NCBI GenBank assembly: GCA_903934135.1
Contig: CAIZMQ010000017.1
Location: 1 to 47,205 of the forward strand
Direction of reading: 5' to 3'
DNA: 47,205 bases
Origin: an uncultured Verrucomicrobiota bacterium
GTDB lineage: Bacteria > Verrucomicrobiota > Verrucomicrobiia > Chthoniobacterales > JACTMZ01
The notes beneath the pieces were generated by a model that was given only the letters and a program-made list of their open reading frames with translations, had not been told where the DNA came from and searched no databases. How positions within the stretch are numbered: position 1 is the first letter of the stretch; the number at the start of each line of letters is the position of its first letter. Position numbers and translations under genes: made by a program. Of this stretch, positions 17,237 to 26,306 are shown one piece after another.

Positions 17237-18345
17237 GATTCGTGCCGCTCATCTTGCTCCTCGCGTTTGCCGATTGTCGGGCCAAAGCGGTGGACTCCTC
17301 CGCCCACCGCTTCCGCATCGAGACCGTCGCCGAAGGACTCAAGCGCCCGTGGGCGATGGCACAACTCCCAGACGGACGGTTCCTCGTCAGCGAACGGGGG
17401 GGACGACTCCTTCTTTTCGCCGCCGCCTCCGCGGAACCGCACGAGGTCGCCGGCGTTCCGCAGGTTGTGGCCTCCGGCCAAGGCGGGCTTCTCGATGTCG
17501 TGCTTCACCCCGATTATGAAAAAAATGGCTGGATCTACCTTTCGTTTTCCAAACCGTCCGGCAAGGGCGCGCACACCGCCATCGTGCGCGGCAAGCTGGA
17601 GGGAGACCGCCTCACCCATGTCGAGACCGTATTCGATCCGCCCGAGGATCAGGCGCATTCCGGCGCGATCCATTTCGGCTCACGCCTCGCTTTCGACGGG
17701 CGCGGACACTTGTTTTTCTCCGTCGGGGATCGCGGCGGGCCGACCTCCCCGGAGAATCCGGCGCAGGACCTCGGACAGGCCGCCGGAAAAATCCATCGCC
17801 TCGGGGACGACGGACAAATTCCGGACGACAATCCTTTCGTCGGCACGACGGGTGCCATGCCTTCAGTCTGGGCCTTGGGTACACGCAACGCCCAGGGCTT
17901 GGTTTACGATCCGACAACCGGGCGATTGTGGGCTACCGAGCACGGGCCGCGCGGAGGAGACGAACTCAATATCATCCGCAAAGGTGCCAACTACGGTTGG
18001 CCGCTTGTGACGCACGGCATCAATTACAACGGGACGACGATCAGCGAAGACAAGTCAGCCCTCGGAATGGAAGATCCTGTCGTGCAATGGACTCCCGTCA
18101 TTGCCGCGTCCGGGCTCGCCCTTTACCGGGGCGATAAATTCCCGCGCTGGCGCGGCAACCTTTTTGCCGGTGGACTTGCCGGTCAAAGGTTGGTGCGTCT
18201 TGAACTCAACGGAACCAGCGTGGCCAAACAGGAGATTCTTCTCCGCGAGACCGGGCGCATCCGCGACGTCCGCTCGTTCGACGACGGTTTCCTCTACGTC
18301 GTCTACGACGAACCCGGCAAAGTCGTGCGGCTCGTGCCCGAGTAA
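17233..18345 (+). CDS. PQQ-dependent sugar dehydrogenase-like protein (YliI/Asd family)
   Basis: Exported 370-residue six-bladed propeller enzyme from GTG 17233, overlapping the pseudopilin stop (GTGA). A short signal (MRFVPLILLLAFADC) ends in a possible lipobox-like LAFADC. Family marks are VAEGLKRPWAMAQLPDGRFLV, GQGGLLDVVLHPDYEKNGWIY, SGAIHFGSRLAFDGRGHLFF, ALGTRNAQGLVYDPTTG and the signature EHGPRGGDELNII-KGANYGWP. Soluble aldose sugar dehydrogenases oxidise sugars with PQQ in the periplasm. No pqq biosynthesis gene is in the window. Confidence 0.92.
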   Translation: MRFVPLILLLAFADCRAKAVDSSAHRFRIETVAEGLKRPWAMAQLPDGRFLVSERGGRLLLFAAASAEPHEVAGVPQVVASGQGGLLDVVLHPDYEKNGWIYLSFSKPSGKGAHTAIVRGKLEGDRLTHVETVFDPPEDQAHSGAIHFGSRLAFDGRGHLFFSVGDRGGPTSPENPAQDLGQAAGKIHRLGDDGQIPDDNPFVGTTGAMPSVWALGTRNAQGLVYDPTTGRLWATEHGPRGGDELNIIRKGANYGWPLVTHGINYNGTTISEDKSALGMEDPVVQWTPVIAASGLALYRGDKFPRWRGNLFAGGLAGQRLVRLELNGTSVAKQEILLRETGRIRDVRSFDDGFLYVVYDEPGKVVRLVPE

Positions 18346-18397
18346 AGGCGGTTACGGGATCCATCGATCCGCGAAGCCCTCTGCCACCACGCCGGGC

Positions 18398-18688
18398 TTA
18401 CATTCGGGTGTAGAGATCGCCCAGGACCCAGATGGTTCCTCCAATCATGAGGAACAGGATGAAACCGGTGAACAAAACCAGTTGGAGATCTTCCTTCTGC
18501 TGGCCTCTGAACGAGAGGTGCAGGAAGAAGCGGAAATGGACGATCACTTGCAGGATGGCACAGAAGACGAGAACGATATAGCTGCGCGCCCCTCCCACCG
18601 ACGCCACGAGGGTGAAGGGGATGATCGTAAGAACCGCCGCCAGGGCGAAGCCGGTCAGGTAGTGGTGAAGTTCCTTGGATTTTTTCAT
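18398..18688 (-). CDS. cyoD: Cytochrome bo3-type quinol oxidase subunit IV
   Basis: A 96-residue membrane protein with three helices (LHHYLTGFALAAVLTIIPFT, SYIVLVFCAILQVIVHFRFF, LQLVLFTGFILFLMIGGTIW) that match CyoD, an assembly subunit of the oxidase. The stretch VIVHFRFFLHLSF is typical. The ATG at 18688 overlaps the cyoC stop (TGATG). It is the last gene of cyoABCD. The 52-bp gap to the convergent dehydrogenase gene holds no clear terminator. Confidence 0.93.
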   Translation of the reverse strand: MKKSKELHHYLTGFALAAVLTIIPFTLVASVGGARSYIVLVFCAILQVIVHFRFFLHLSFRGQQKEDLQLVLFTGFILFLMIGGTIWVLGDLYTRM

Positions 18689-19329
18689 CAGAGCAATCCT
18701 CCCAAGAAGACGAAGCTGAAGATAAAGATCCAGACGACATCGAGAAAATGCCAGAACACCGCCCAGCGCAGCAGGGCCAACTTCCAGCGGCGGTCGACCC
18801 CCCGAACCAGGACCCCAACGACAATGACCAGACACCAAATGATTCCGCCGGTCACATGCAGACCGTGGAGTCCGACCAGGGACCACAAGGCGGAGAGGTA
18901 GCCACTGCGGGTCGGCGGTCCACCGGCGGTGGCCATGGAGATGAAGTCGGAAATCTCACGATAAAGGAATCCGCACCCGAGCAGGACCGTGAGCAGGAGC
19001 CAAAACACCAATTTTTTGGTGCAGGCACCTCGGCCGCCATGTTCCTGCTTCATGGTCAAGACCGCCATTCCGCTGGTCACACTCGAGAGGAGAAGAAAGG
19101 CGGTTTGCCAGGCGATGCTGCCGAAGTCGAAGAGTTCCTTGGGGCCGGGGCAACACGCGAGAGGCACGGTGGTGGCGAAGACGGCAAAAAACATCCCGAA
19201 CGTCACCAGATCGCTCATCATGAAAACCCAGAACCCGAAGACGGAGGTCTCCGCCTCGAGGTGGTCGTCGCCGTGCTCTTCGCCCAGATTCAGGCCGGGA
19301 TGGAGTGATTGTCCGGTCGGGGCACTCAT
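18688..19329 (-). CDS. cyoC: Cytochrome bo3-type quinol oxidase subunit III
   Basis: A 213-residue membrane subunit from ATG 19329 (MSAPTGQSLHPGLNL), overlapping the cyoB stop by 4 bp. It has five hydrophobic helices with the subunit III marks ETSVFGFWVFMMSDLVTFGMF and WSLVGLHGLHVTGGIIW. The N-terminal His/Asp/Glu-rich stretch GEEHGDDHLEAE precedes the first helix. The upstream extension of the frame beyond 19329 lacks subunit III similarity. Confidence 0.95.
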   Translation of the reverse strand: MSAPTGQSLHPGLNLGEEHGDDHLEAETSVFGFWVFMMSDLVTFGMFFAVFATTVPLACCPGPKELFDFGSIAWQTAFLLLSSVTSGMAVLTMKQEHGGRGACTKKLVFWLLLTVLLGCGFLYREISDFISMATAGGPPTRSGYLSALWSLVGLHGLHVTGGIIWCLVIVVGVLVRGVDRRWKLALLRWAVFWHFLDVVWIFIFSFVFLGGLL

Positions 19330-21404
19330 GGGTTGGTGATGATGTCGGGACGGGCCAGCCCTTGGTTGGCCTCGTTGCACTCGTCGTCGCGCGTGACGCC
19401 CCGGCTTTCGCGGGCCGCCCGGCGCCAGGCTTCATCGATCTCGCGCACCTCGGCGGCGGAAATGATTTTTTTTCTTTCCGGCAGAAAGGCGTAAGTGATG
19501 ACCGTCACGATGCAACCCAGGAAGCAGATGATGGCCAACCACCACATATACCAGACCAAGCCGAAGCCGAGCCCCGAGCCCAGTGCCGCAATAATCAAGC
19601 CGTAGTAGGTGTTGGCGGGCATCTCGATGTCTTCGTATTTCTCGATCGGCTGGTAGGCCGTGCCCTTGGCCTTTGCCTCCGTGAAGGCATCCCGGCCATC
19701 GACCTTGGGCAGAACCGCAAAATTCCATTCGGGAGTCGGCGCCGGGGTCCACCACTCGAGAGTTCGCCCGTCCCAAGGATCACCAAAAGGAACCATCAAT
19801 TTCTTCCGGTTCACAACGCTTCGCCAGAGAGTCAGGAGCACGAAAGTGAAGGCGAGACCCAGAAAGAGCGCGCCAATTCCCGAAACCACCATCCAGGGGA
19901 CCAGCGCCGGATTCTCGTAGGCGACCGTCCGCCGGGTCATTCCCATCATTCCGACTTGGTAGAGAGGTAGGAAGGCCAGAATGAAGCCGAACGCCCAGAG
20001 GAAGGCCGTGATTCGGCTGTAACCGTCGAGGAGCCGGAACCCGTAAATTTTCGGGAACCAGTAGTAAATGCCCGCGAGAACCCCAAACAGAGTTCCGGGA
20101 ATGATCACATTGTGGAAATGGGCGACCAGAAAAAGGCTGTTGTGCAACTGGTAGTCCAGCGTGGGGTTGGCCAGGATCACCCCGCTGAGACCGCCGATGG
20201 CAAAGAGGACGAAAAATCCGCACAGGTAGAGCATCGGCGTAGTAAAACGGACCCGCCCGCCCCACAAAGTCGCCAACCAATCATAGATTTTCACCCCCGT
20301 CGGGATGGCAATCAGCAGCGTCGCGATGCCAAAAGCGGCGTTCACCGTGGTCGACTGCCCCATGGTGAAGAAGTGGTGCAGCCAGACCATGAAGGAAAGA
20401 ACCGCGATGCACATCGTCGCCGCCACCAACCCGACGTAGCCGTAAAGACGCTTCCCGGAAAAGGTGGCCGCGATTTCCGACATCACCCCGAAGGCCGGAA
20501 GGATGAGGATGTAAACCTCCGGGTGGCCGAACATCCAAAACAGGTTGATGTAGTTCATCAAATTCCCGCCCATGTCGTTCGTGAAAAAGTGAAAGCCAAG
20601 GTAGCGGTCGAGCCCGAGCATGAGGCAGCAGGCGGTGAGTGGCGGCATGGCGAAGATCAGCAGGATGGAGGTGCAGAGGGCCGTCCACGTGAACAGCGGC
20701 ATCCTCATGAAACTCATCCCCGCCGTGCGCATCTTGTAAATGGTCACCGCAAAGTTGACCCCGGTGAGGGTGGAGCCGAGGCCCGCAATCCCGATGGACA
20801 GAATGTAATAATCCGGGCCGACTCCGGGATTGATCAAGCGACCGGTGAACGAAGGATACCCGGTCCACCCACCCGTCGAAAACTCCCCGACCAGCAACGA
20901 GATCATGATGAGGAATCCGCCGACCGCCGTGAGACCCAGGCTGATTTGATTGAGCTTCGGAAAGGCCACGTCCCTGGCACCGATCTGCAAGGGGACGACG
21001 ATATTGATCAGACCGATCAGGAACGGCATCGCCACGAAAAAGATCATGTTGGTGCCGTGGGTCGTGAAGAGTTGGTTGAAATGATCGGACGAGAGAAACC
21101 CGCCATTGAGGCCCACCGCCTGGTTGACCCGCATCAAAATGCCCTCGACCACCCCGCGGAACAACATGATGACCGCGAAGATGATATACATCGTGCCGAT
21201 TTTCTTGTGATCGACACTCGTCAGCCATTCGAAAAGAGGTTTCCACCACTTCATCCAAAAAAGAAGCGCAACCACCAACGCCCCTCCCACCGGCAGCATG
21301 GCCGCCGCACCGGCGGTGATGAAGGTATTCAAATTGGGATCTTCAAACTCCTGGACGAGAATGATCGAGTCCCATGTCAATCTGCCAAAAAGCGCCTCGA
21401 ACAT
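19326..21404 (-). CDS. cyoB: Cytochrome bo3-type quinol oxidase subunit I
   Basis: A 692-residue catalytic subunit that reduces O2 to water with quinol and pumps protons. Heme/Cu ligands are seen in THGTNMIFF (H116), WMFGHPEVYILILPAFG with HHFFTMG (CuB), and VAHFHNVIIPG. The D-channel Asp is in GARDVAFP. The quinol pocket equivalents of E. coli R71/D75/H98/Q101 are R83, E87, H108 and Q111, so three of four are identical and Asp is replaced by Glu. Together with the subunit II type this marks a quinol rather than cytochrome c oxidase. The start lies 1 bp after the cyoA stop. Confidence 0.97.
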   Translation of the reverse strand: MFEALFGRLTWDSIILVQEFEDPNLNTFITAGAAAMLPVGGALVVALLFWMKWWKPLFEWLTSVDHKKIGTMYIIFAVIMLFRGVVEGILMRVNQAVGLNGGFLSSDHFNQLFTTHGTNMIFFVAMPFLIGLINIVVPLQIGARDVAFPKLNQISLGLTAVGGFLIMISLLVGEFSTGGWTGYPSFTGRLINPGVGPDYYILSIGIAGLGSTLTGVNFAVTIYKMRTAGMSFMRMPLFTWTALCTSILLIFAMPPLTACCLMLGLDRYLGFHFFTNDMGGNLMNYINLFWMFGHPEVYILILPAFGVMSEIAATFSGKRLYGYVGLVAATMCIAVLSFMVWLHHFFTMGQSTTVNAAFGIATLLIAIPTGVKIYDWLATLWGGRVRFTTPMLYLCGFFVLFAIGGLSGVILANPTLDYQLHNSLFLVAHFHNVIIPGTLFGVLAGIYYWFPKIYGFRLLDGYSRITAFLWAFGFILAFLPLYQVGMMGMTRRTVAYENPALVPWMVVSGIGALFLGLAFTFVLLTLWRSVVNRKKLMVPFGDPWDGRTLEWWTPAPTPEWNFAVLPKVDGRDAFTEAKAKGTAYQPIEKYEDIEMPANTYYGLIIAALGSGLGFGLVWYMWWLAIICFLGCIVTVITYAFLPERKKIISAAEVREIDEAWRRAARESRGVTRDDECNEANQGLARPDIITNP

Positions 21405-21405
21405 T

Positions 21406-22338
21406 TTACATTTTCATATCCATCATGGGTTTCTCCGGGGCGGCTGGAAGGGGGGATTTCGCGGGATCGTAAGAGGGGCTGCCCGGCTGGCTTTCCGGAG
21501 TCATGTCCTCGACCATGTAGCGGGCCAGCACGCGTTGAAAAATTTTCGAGTCCCCGAGGACCATTTCAATCGGACCTTTTCGGTCCTTGATGTGGAGGGA
21601 TTTTTTGGCCTCTTCCGCAGTGCCCTGCACGGCCAGGAGGGCGTATGTGTCGGCGGTGAGCGCGAGGTCGCTCGCTTGTGCCTTCTTCATCCGGGCCTCG
21701 TATTCCTCCTGGGAAACCGAAAAAACTTGGAATTTCTGCTTCCAGAATCCGTTCCCCGTGAACTGCGTATTCATCCCGGTGGCCTCACCCTGCCGGGCGG
21801 CAAGGAAGTTCAACTTCGTGGTCATGGCCGGCATGGCATAAATCTGACCCACAATCGCCGAAATCCGCAGGCTCTGCATCACGGTATCGGTCGTCAAGGT
21901 CAACTCGACCGCACGCCCCTCGGGCACGACCAACTCGTCCACCAGCGCAACTCCCTCGTCCGGATAGATGAAGATCCATTTCCAATCGAGTCCTATGACA
22001 TGGATTTGCAGCGGGTCTTTGCCCAGTTCCTTGTAGGGGTCGAGACGAAAGGTCATGTTCCAAAGACTCACCCCCATCAAAGTGACGACAAGAATCGGCA
22101 CGCCCCACATCAACGATTCAAGGACCCGGTTCGACTCCCAGTTCGGGCGATATTTGCCCGTCGGCTTGCTTCGACGATACCTCCACAGAATCCACGGTGT
22201 GGCGACCAGGACGGGAACCACCGCGATCATCGTCAGAAGGGTGACAAGTTTGAGATGCCGCAACTGCTCCGCCGCCACGGGCCCCATCGGCTGCAGAAAA
22301 GATTCCGCAATGGCTAGGGTTAAAGGTGGGTCGGTCAT
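21406..22338 (-). CDS. cyoA: Cytochrome bo3-type quinol oxidase subunit II
   Basis: A 310-residue subunit with two N-terminal membrane helices (LVTLLTMIAVVPVLVATPWIL and SLMWGVPILVVTLMGVSLW) and a cupredoxin-like domain. The CuA cysteines and histidines are absent (VMQSLRISAIVGQIYAMPAM), as in quinol oxidases. Unlike E. coli CyoA there is no lipobox Cys near the start. ATG 22338 is chosen because GGAG lies 11 nt upstream; a TTG two codons earlier is possible. It heads the cyo operon. The C-terminal tail is Pro/Met-rich (PAAPEKPMMDMKM). Confidence 0.94.
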   Translation of the reverse strand: MTDPPLTLAIAESFLQPMGPVAAEQLRHLKLVTLLTMIAVVPVLVATPWILWRYRRSKPTGKYRPNWESNRVLESLMWGVPILVVTLMGVSLWNMTFRLDPYKELGKDPLQIHVIGLDWKWIFIYPDEGVALVDELVVPEGRAVELTLTTDTVMQSLRISAIVGQIYAMPAMTTKLNFLAARQGEATGMNTQFTGNGFWKQKFQVFSVSQEEYEARMKKAQASDLALTADTYALLAVQGTAEEAKKSLHIKDRKGPIEMVLGDSKIFQRVLARYMVEDMTPESQPGSPSYDPAKSPLPAAPEKPMMDMKM

Positions 22339-22754
22339 TGCCAAAAGAACTCCGATCTTTGTTTGTCAGCTTTGCCCCGGGCTCACCAGCGAAAATTGGC
22401 TGCTTGGAAAAAAGGAATGAGCGTGCCGCGGACCCCCGCTCCAGATCCTGCGGATCATCGCGGCGGTGAATTCCACGGGATCGATCGGGCCGTCTTTGGC
22501 CGGAGGAGTGAGATCCATTCCCAAAATCACGCCCGCGCCGCCGCTGCCCACGACTCCACCGATGGTGCGGAAGCCAACCCCTACACGTAGGACATGAAGG
22601 CCACCTCAACGCCGAAGATCCACATGATCACGCGCATCATCCTATCCTACACGGTCAGCGTCCATCTCATCTTCCGCGGGAAGGTCAAACTCACTTCGCA
22701 CAGCTACTAGGACAACGATCCGCTGTCTTGCTCCTCGCTCTTGGACCTCCGGAA
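22339..22754. other. Intergenic region upstream of cyoA
   Basis: A 416-bp stretch between cyoA and the DUF3347-like gene, both leftward. It should hold the cyo promoter near its left end. It has partial coding character (an 60-residue leftward frame with GSGGAGVILGMDLTPP and a short rightward frame ending RGKVKLTSHSY), but neither has a good start or a family I recognise, so a decayed gene is possible. Confidence 0.35.
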
Positions 22755-23150
22755 TCAAGAGGACTCCGGCAACTTGTCCGCATGCTTCTGCATCAACCGG
22801 TGCAAGCGCCGGAAAGCCCGCCGCGCCGACTCGACGTCCTGCTCATCGGCCAGGCGCTTGGCCAGCGAGGCAATGCGTTGATCCTCCCTGGCAAAAGCGC
22901 GGGCGATCACGGTGGACTGATCTCCCACCCCTTCCAACGATTCGCGCAGGAGAGTCTCCCGGATTGCTTCGTAAGCACCGATCGCGGTGACAACATAAGG
23001 CGGCACCTCGGCGAAACTATGTTTCTGAAGATACGGACAAGGCGGCAGATCGTCGCCCGGCGGCGGAGCCAACCAAGGTCCGGCAAGCATCGCTGCAGCG
23101 GCACCCACGAGGAAACAAACCAGACCAACGGTGAGAATCTTCCCGCCCAT
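22755..23150 (-). CDS. Small exported protein, DUF3347-like
   Basis: A 131-residue protein from ATG 23150. The N-terminal helix LTVGLVCFLVGAAAAMLAGPW is a signal anchor or signal peptide. The rest is helical: VPPYVVTAIGAYEAIRETLL, a central acidic/basic stretch, and ESARRAFRRLHRLMQKHADKL. The spacing of YxAIxxTL and RxxFRxLxxxL blocks resembles the DUF3347 domain found in periplasmic copper/heavy-metal efflux partners. That call is tentative. It begins 7 bp after ispD ends and probably shares its transcript. Confidence 0.55.
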   Translation of the reverse strand: MGGKILTVGLVCFLVGAAAAMLAGPWLAPPPGDDLPPCPYLQKHSFAEVPPYVVTAIGAYEAIRETLLRESLEGVGDQSTVIARAFAREDQRIASLAKRLADEQDVESARRAFRRLHRLMQKHADKLPESS

Positions 23151-23157
23151 GAGGATC

Positions 23158-23871
23158 TCAGTCCTCTTTGCGCCCGCGCAAAACGAGGCGGGCCAGTTCC
23201 AGGTCCGCCGGGTAAGTGATCTTGCCATTCCACTCCGGAGTCTCGACCAGGGCAACCGGGGCCCCGGCCGCTTGAACCGCGGATGTCTCGTCCGGAACCT
23301 GGCCGCCGGTGGCGATGACTTCGGCGTAAGCGTGGCGTAGCAATTCGGCGCGGAAAATTTGCGGGGTCTCGACAGCCCAGAGTCCATCGCGTTCGACGGA
23401 CTCGACAATAAAGCCCTCGTCGTTAATCCGCTTGAGCGTATCGGTAACCGGCCTGGCACAAGCCGCGGCGCCATTGTTGCGTGCACTCTCGAGGCAGCGC
23501 TCGATCATGGCGCAAGTGACCAATGGACGGGCCGCATCGTGCACCGCAATGATGGCAGCATCTTCGGGTACGCACTCAAGACCTTCGGCCACGGACAAAT
23601 GGCGGTGTGCTCCACCTTCCACCACGGCTTTGAGCTTGGTCGGGGCCGCGGTCCGGGCAATCTCCTCCAGTTCGGCCCGCGCGCTGGCCGCACAGACTAG
23701 GACAATCGCATCGATGAGCTTTGACTGGTTGAAGGCCGCCACACTGCGGCCGAGCACGGGCTGACCCTCCAGTTCGGCCGTCAATTTGTTGAAGCCCATG
23801 CGACGGCTGGAGCCGGCGGCCACGATGACAGCCCATACCGCGCTTTTTTTCGGGGGTGTTTTTTTAGCCAA
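23158..23871 (-). CDS. ispD: 2-C-methyl-D-erythritol 4-phosphate cytidylyltransferase
   Basis: Cytosolic enzyme of the MEP isoprenoid pathway, joining CTP and MEP to CDP-ME; 237 residues. The nucleotide loop is VWAVIVAAGSSRRMGFNKLT. Other marks are VVEGGAHRHLSVAEGL, AIIAVHDAARPLV, RPVTDTLKRI, VETPQIFRAELL, DETSAVQAAGAPVALV and ITYPADLELA. The start is a TTG at 23871 inside the yqeY stop region (8-bp overlap), with an 11-residue Lys/Pro lead before the core; no better start exists downstream. Confidence 0.95.
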   Translation of the reverse strand: MAKKTPPKKSAVWAVIVAAGSSRRMGFNKLTAELEGQPVLGRSVAAFNQSKLIDAIVLVCAASARAELEEIARTAAPTKLKAVVEGGAHRHLSVAEGLECVPEDAAIIAVHDAARPLVTCAMIERCLESARNNGAAACARPVTDTLKRINDEGFIVESVERDGLWAVETPQIFRAELLRHAYAEVIATGGQVPDETSAVQAAGAPVALVETPEWNGKITYPADLELARLVLRGRKED

Positions 23872-24319
23872 GTTGCTTGAGAACCTCCGTATTGACGGCC
23901 TTGCCCTCGGTCCGTCCGCCCGCTTTGACCATGACGATTTTCATCACCGCACCCATTTGTGCTTTGCCGGTCGCCCCCGACTCCGCAATGGCCTCACGCA
24001 CCAGCGCGGACAACTCGTCGGCCGAGAGCGGAGCGGGCAAATAGGTCTCGAGCAAAACGAGTTCGGCCTTTTCTTTGGCCACCTGCTCGTCACGTCCACC
24101 CTTGGCGAAACCCTCGATGGCGTCTTGGCACTGCTTGATCCGGCGGCGGAGAACCGTGATGACGTCCGCATCGGCCAGAGCGGCATCGGTTGCCGCCCCT
24201 TTTTCGATCACGGCGTATTTCAGTGACGACTTGAGCATACGCAGGGCGCCGAGTTTGTCGGCATCCTTGGCTTTCATCGCCGCTTTGATGTCCTCGTCGA
24301 TCCGGACGGTCAGGCTCAT
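23864..24319 (-). CDS. GatB/YqeY domain protein
   Basis: A 151-residue helical protein from ATG 24319: MSLTVRIDEDIKAAMKAKD, LGALRMLKSSLKYAVIEKG, LRRRIKQCQDAIEGFAKGGR, EKAELVLLETYLPAPLS and a C-terminal block with MKIVMVKAGGRTEGKAVN. This is the YqeY family, related to the tRNA-binding tail of GatB. Its cellular role is not settled, though links to tRNA amidation are assumed. It overlaps ispD by 8 bp. Divergent promoters for it and the glycan operon must lie in the 94 bp to its right. Confidence 0.92.
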   Translation of the reverse strand: MSLTVRIDEDIKAAMKAKDADKLGALRMLKSSLKYAVIEKGAATDAALADADVITVLRRRIKQCQDAIEGFAKGGRDEQVAKEKAELVLLETYLPAPLSADELSALVREAIAESGATGKAQMGAVMKIVMVKAGGRTEGKAVNTEVLKQLG

Positions 24320-24413
24320 GGGCGGCAGCCTAAGCATGAGTGGGGCCCGGAGCCAGCGGTTTCCCGCCCCACCATTGCCGCCGGGGGTCTGCTCCATTAG
24401 TTTGGCCGGGGGC

Positions 24414-26306
24414 ATGAGAGCGGCACCACGCAAGATTACAATCCTCGGAACTCCGGTGGCGGTGGTCGATTACGATGCGGCCATCGCGGAAAGCATCCGG
24501 CTGGCCGGCGAGAAGCATCCCGCCGCCGTGGCGGCCAGCAATACCCACATCGTCGCGTTGGCCCGCCACCAACGCGATTTCGGCGAAGTCATGCGGAAGT
24601 TTGACCTCATCCTGCCCGATGGCATGCCGCTGCGCTGGAGCCTCAACGCACACGGAGCCGCCCTCAAGGACCGCGTCTACGGCCCGTATTTCATGGAGAA
24701 AATGATCCGTGCCACCCCGCGTCCGTGGCGCCATTTTTTCTTCGGCGGAACGGAGGAAACACTCGAGGCCCTCGTGGCGCACTTGGGTGAGATCCAACCC
24801 GGCCTCGAAATTGCAGGTACTTTGTCGCCGCCCTTCCGGACGTGGACCGAGGACGACGAAAAGGCCTTCGCCCGGACCATCACGGAGGCCAAGCCTGATT
24901 TCATCTGGGTCGCCCTCGGCGGCGAGCGGCAGGAGCGATGGATCATCGACAACCTGGCGCGCCACGCCCGCGGGGTCTTCTTCGCGGTGGGCGATGCCTT
25001 TGTCCTGCTTGGTGGACAGCGGGCTTTCGCACCACAGTGGATGCAGCGCTCCGGCACCACGTGGGCCTACCGCCTTTGGCAGGAGCCCGGCCGTCTCTGG
25101 AGGCGCTACACCCAGTTCAATTCGCTCTTTGTCTACTACACCATCCGCGAAGCTTTGGGCGGCCAACCGAAGGAAAAACCCGCCGGCGCCGGAAAACCCA
25201 GCATCGCCTTTCTCGGTTCCCGCGGCGTACCGGCCCGCTACTCGGGATTCGAGGTCGTCGTCCAGGAGCTCGGCAAACGCCTCGCCGCGCGGGGACATGA
25301 CGTGACGGTCTACAACCGCCTACCCCACCACGGGGCACCCCAGCCGGTCTGGGAGGGTATGCACATCATCGGACTGCCGACCATCCCGACCAAGAGCCTC
25401 GACACCATTGTGCACACCACCCTGTCGATGCTCGATGCGATGCGCAGGAACTATGACATCATCTATCTCTGCGGAGTGGGCAATGCCATTCTCGGTCGCC
25501 TCGCCCGATGGCGCGGCACCAAGGTGATCATCAATGTGGACGGGGCGGACTTCAGCCGCAAAAAGTGGCGCGGATTCGCCCGGTTCTGGTTGAAACACAG
25601 CGAGCGCTGGGCCACGCAGTCTGCTGACTGCATCATCGCGGACAACGCCACCATTGCCGACCGCTATGCGGACCGTCATGCCACGCGAACCGAGCACCTC
25701 TCCTACGGGCTGACCATACGCGATGCGCCCGTGCGCTCCGGGGAGTTGGAACGCTGGGGGCTTCAGCCGGACAACTACTTTCTTTATGTTTCCCGCTTGA
25801 CCCCGGAGAACGAGGCGGAGTTGCTGCTGCGCGCATACCGCGAGTTGGCCGATCCACTGCCGCTGGTCATGGTGGGCGGTGATCCCTACGAACAAGCCTA
25901 CCACCGAAAGCTGGCGGCTCTGGCCACCGATCGGGTGATTTTTACCGGGCTGCGGTTTTCCGATGCCTACATTGAGCTGAGCCAGCATTCACGGGCTTTC
26001 ATCATGCCCGCCACCATCGAGGCCACGCGATTGGTTCTGCTCGACCAGCTCGGCATGGGCAAGGCGATCATTTACCACGACTGCACGGCGACACGCGAAG
26101 TCATCGGTGATGCCGGTATCCCTTTCGGTCCGGACCGTCCGGTCGAAGCACTGGCCGAGAAACTCGGTTGGGCCGCGGAAAATCCGGAGGGCTGTGCGGC
26201 GGCGGGGCGACGCGCCCGCCACCGTGCGGAACAATTCCGGTGGGAGTCGGTGCTCGACCGGTATGAGGAAATCTTCCGTCGTATCGGTGCGGCCGGCACA
26301 ATATGA
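24414..26306 (+). CDS. Fused glycosyltransferase: WecG/TagA/CpsF domain + GT4 (DUF1972) domain
   Basis: A 630-residue two-domain enzyme from ATG 24414. Residues 1-245 are a WecG/TagA family transferase (ILGTPVAVVDYDAAI, ASNTHIVALA, LILPDGMPLRWSL, RVYGPYFMEKMI, WVALGGERQERWI), which adds a sugar to a lipid-linked acceptor. After an Ala/Pro/Lys linker (about 246-261) comes a DUF1972/GT4 transferase (IAFLGSRGVPARYSGFEVVV through the GT-B C-terminal half VIFTGLRFSDAYIEL). In the GT4 EX7E-like region the second Glu appears as Asp (IEATRLVLLDQLG). It is the first gene of a coupled operon with GT2, GT9, RmlD and exosortase, so it probably builds early residues of a surface polysaccharide. Confidence 0.9.
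   Translation: MRAAPRKITILGTPVAVVDYDAAIAESIRLAGEKHPAAVAASNTHIVALARHQRDFGEVMRKFDLILPDGMPLRWSLNAHGAALKDRVYGPYFMEKMIRATPRPWRHFFFGGTEETLEALVAHLGEIQPGLEIAGTLSPPFRTWTEDDEKAFARTITEAKPDFIWVALGGERQERWIIDNLARHARGVFFAVGDAFVLLGGQRAFAPQWMQRSGTTWAYRLWQEPGRLWRRYTQFNSLFVYYTIREALGGQPKEKPAGAGKPSIAFLGSRGVPARYSGFEVVVQELGKRLAARGHDVTVYNRLPHHGAPQPVWEGMHIIGLPTIPTKSLDTIVHTTLSMLDAMRRNYDIIYLCGVGNAILGRLARWRGTKVIINVDGADFSRKKWRGFARFWLKHSERWATQSADCIIADNATIADRYADRHATRTEHLSYGLTIRDAPVRSGELERWGLQPDNYFLYVSRLTPENEAELLLRAYRELADPLPLVMVGGDPYEQAYHRKLAALATDRVIFTGLRFSDAYIELSQHSRAFIMPATIEATRLVLLDQLGMGKAIIYHDCTATREVIGDAGIPFGPDRPVEALAEKLGWAAENPEGCAAAGRRARHRAEQFRWESVLDRYEEIFRRIGAAGTI

Noticed and set aside
20112-21590. Rightward 492-codon open frame
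   Set aside because: Shadow of cyoB and cyoA; composition (Arg/His/Asp/Gln) is typical of a GC-rich antisense frame.
24075-24413. Upstream extension of the WecG-GT4 frame
   Set aside because: It runs antisense through yqeY and lacks family similarity; ATG 24414 is directly before the WecG homology.
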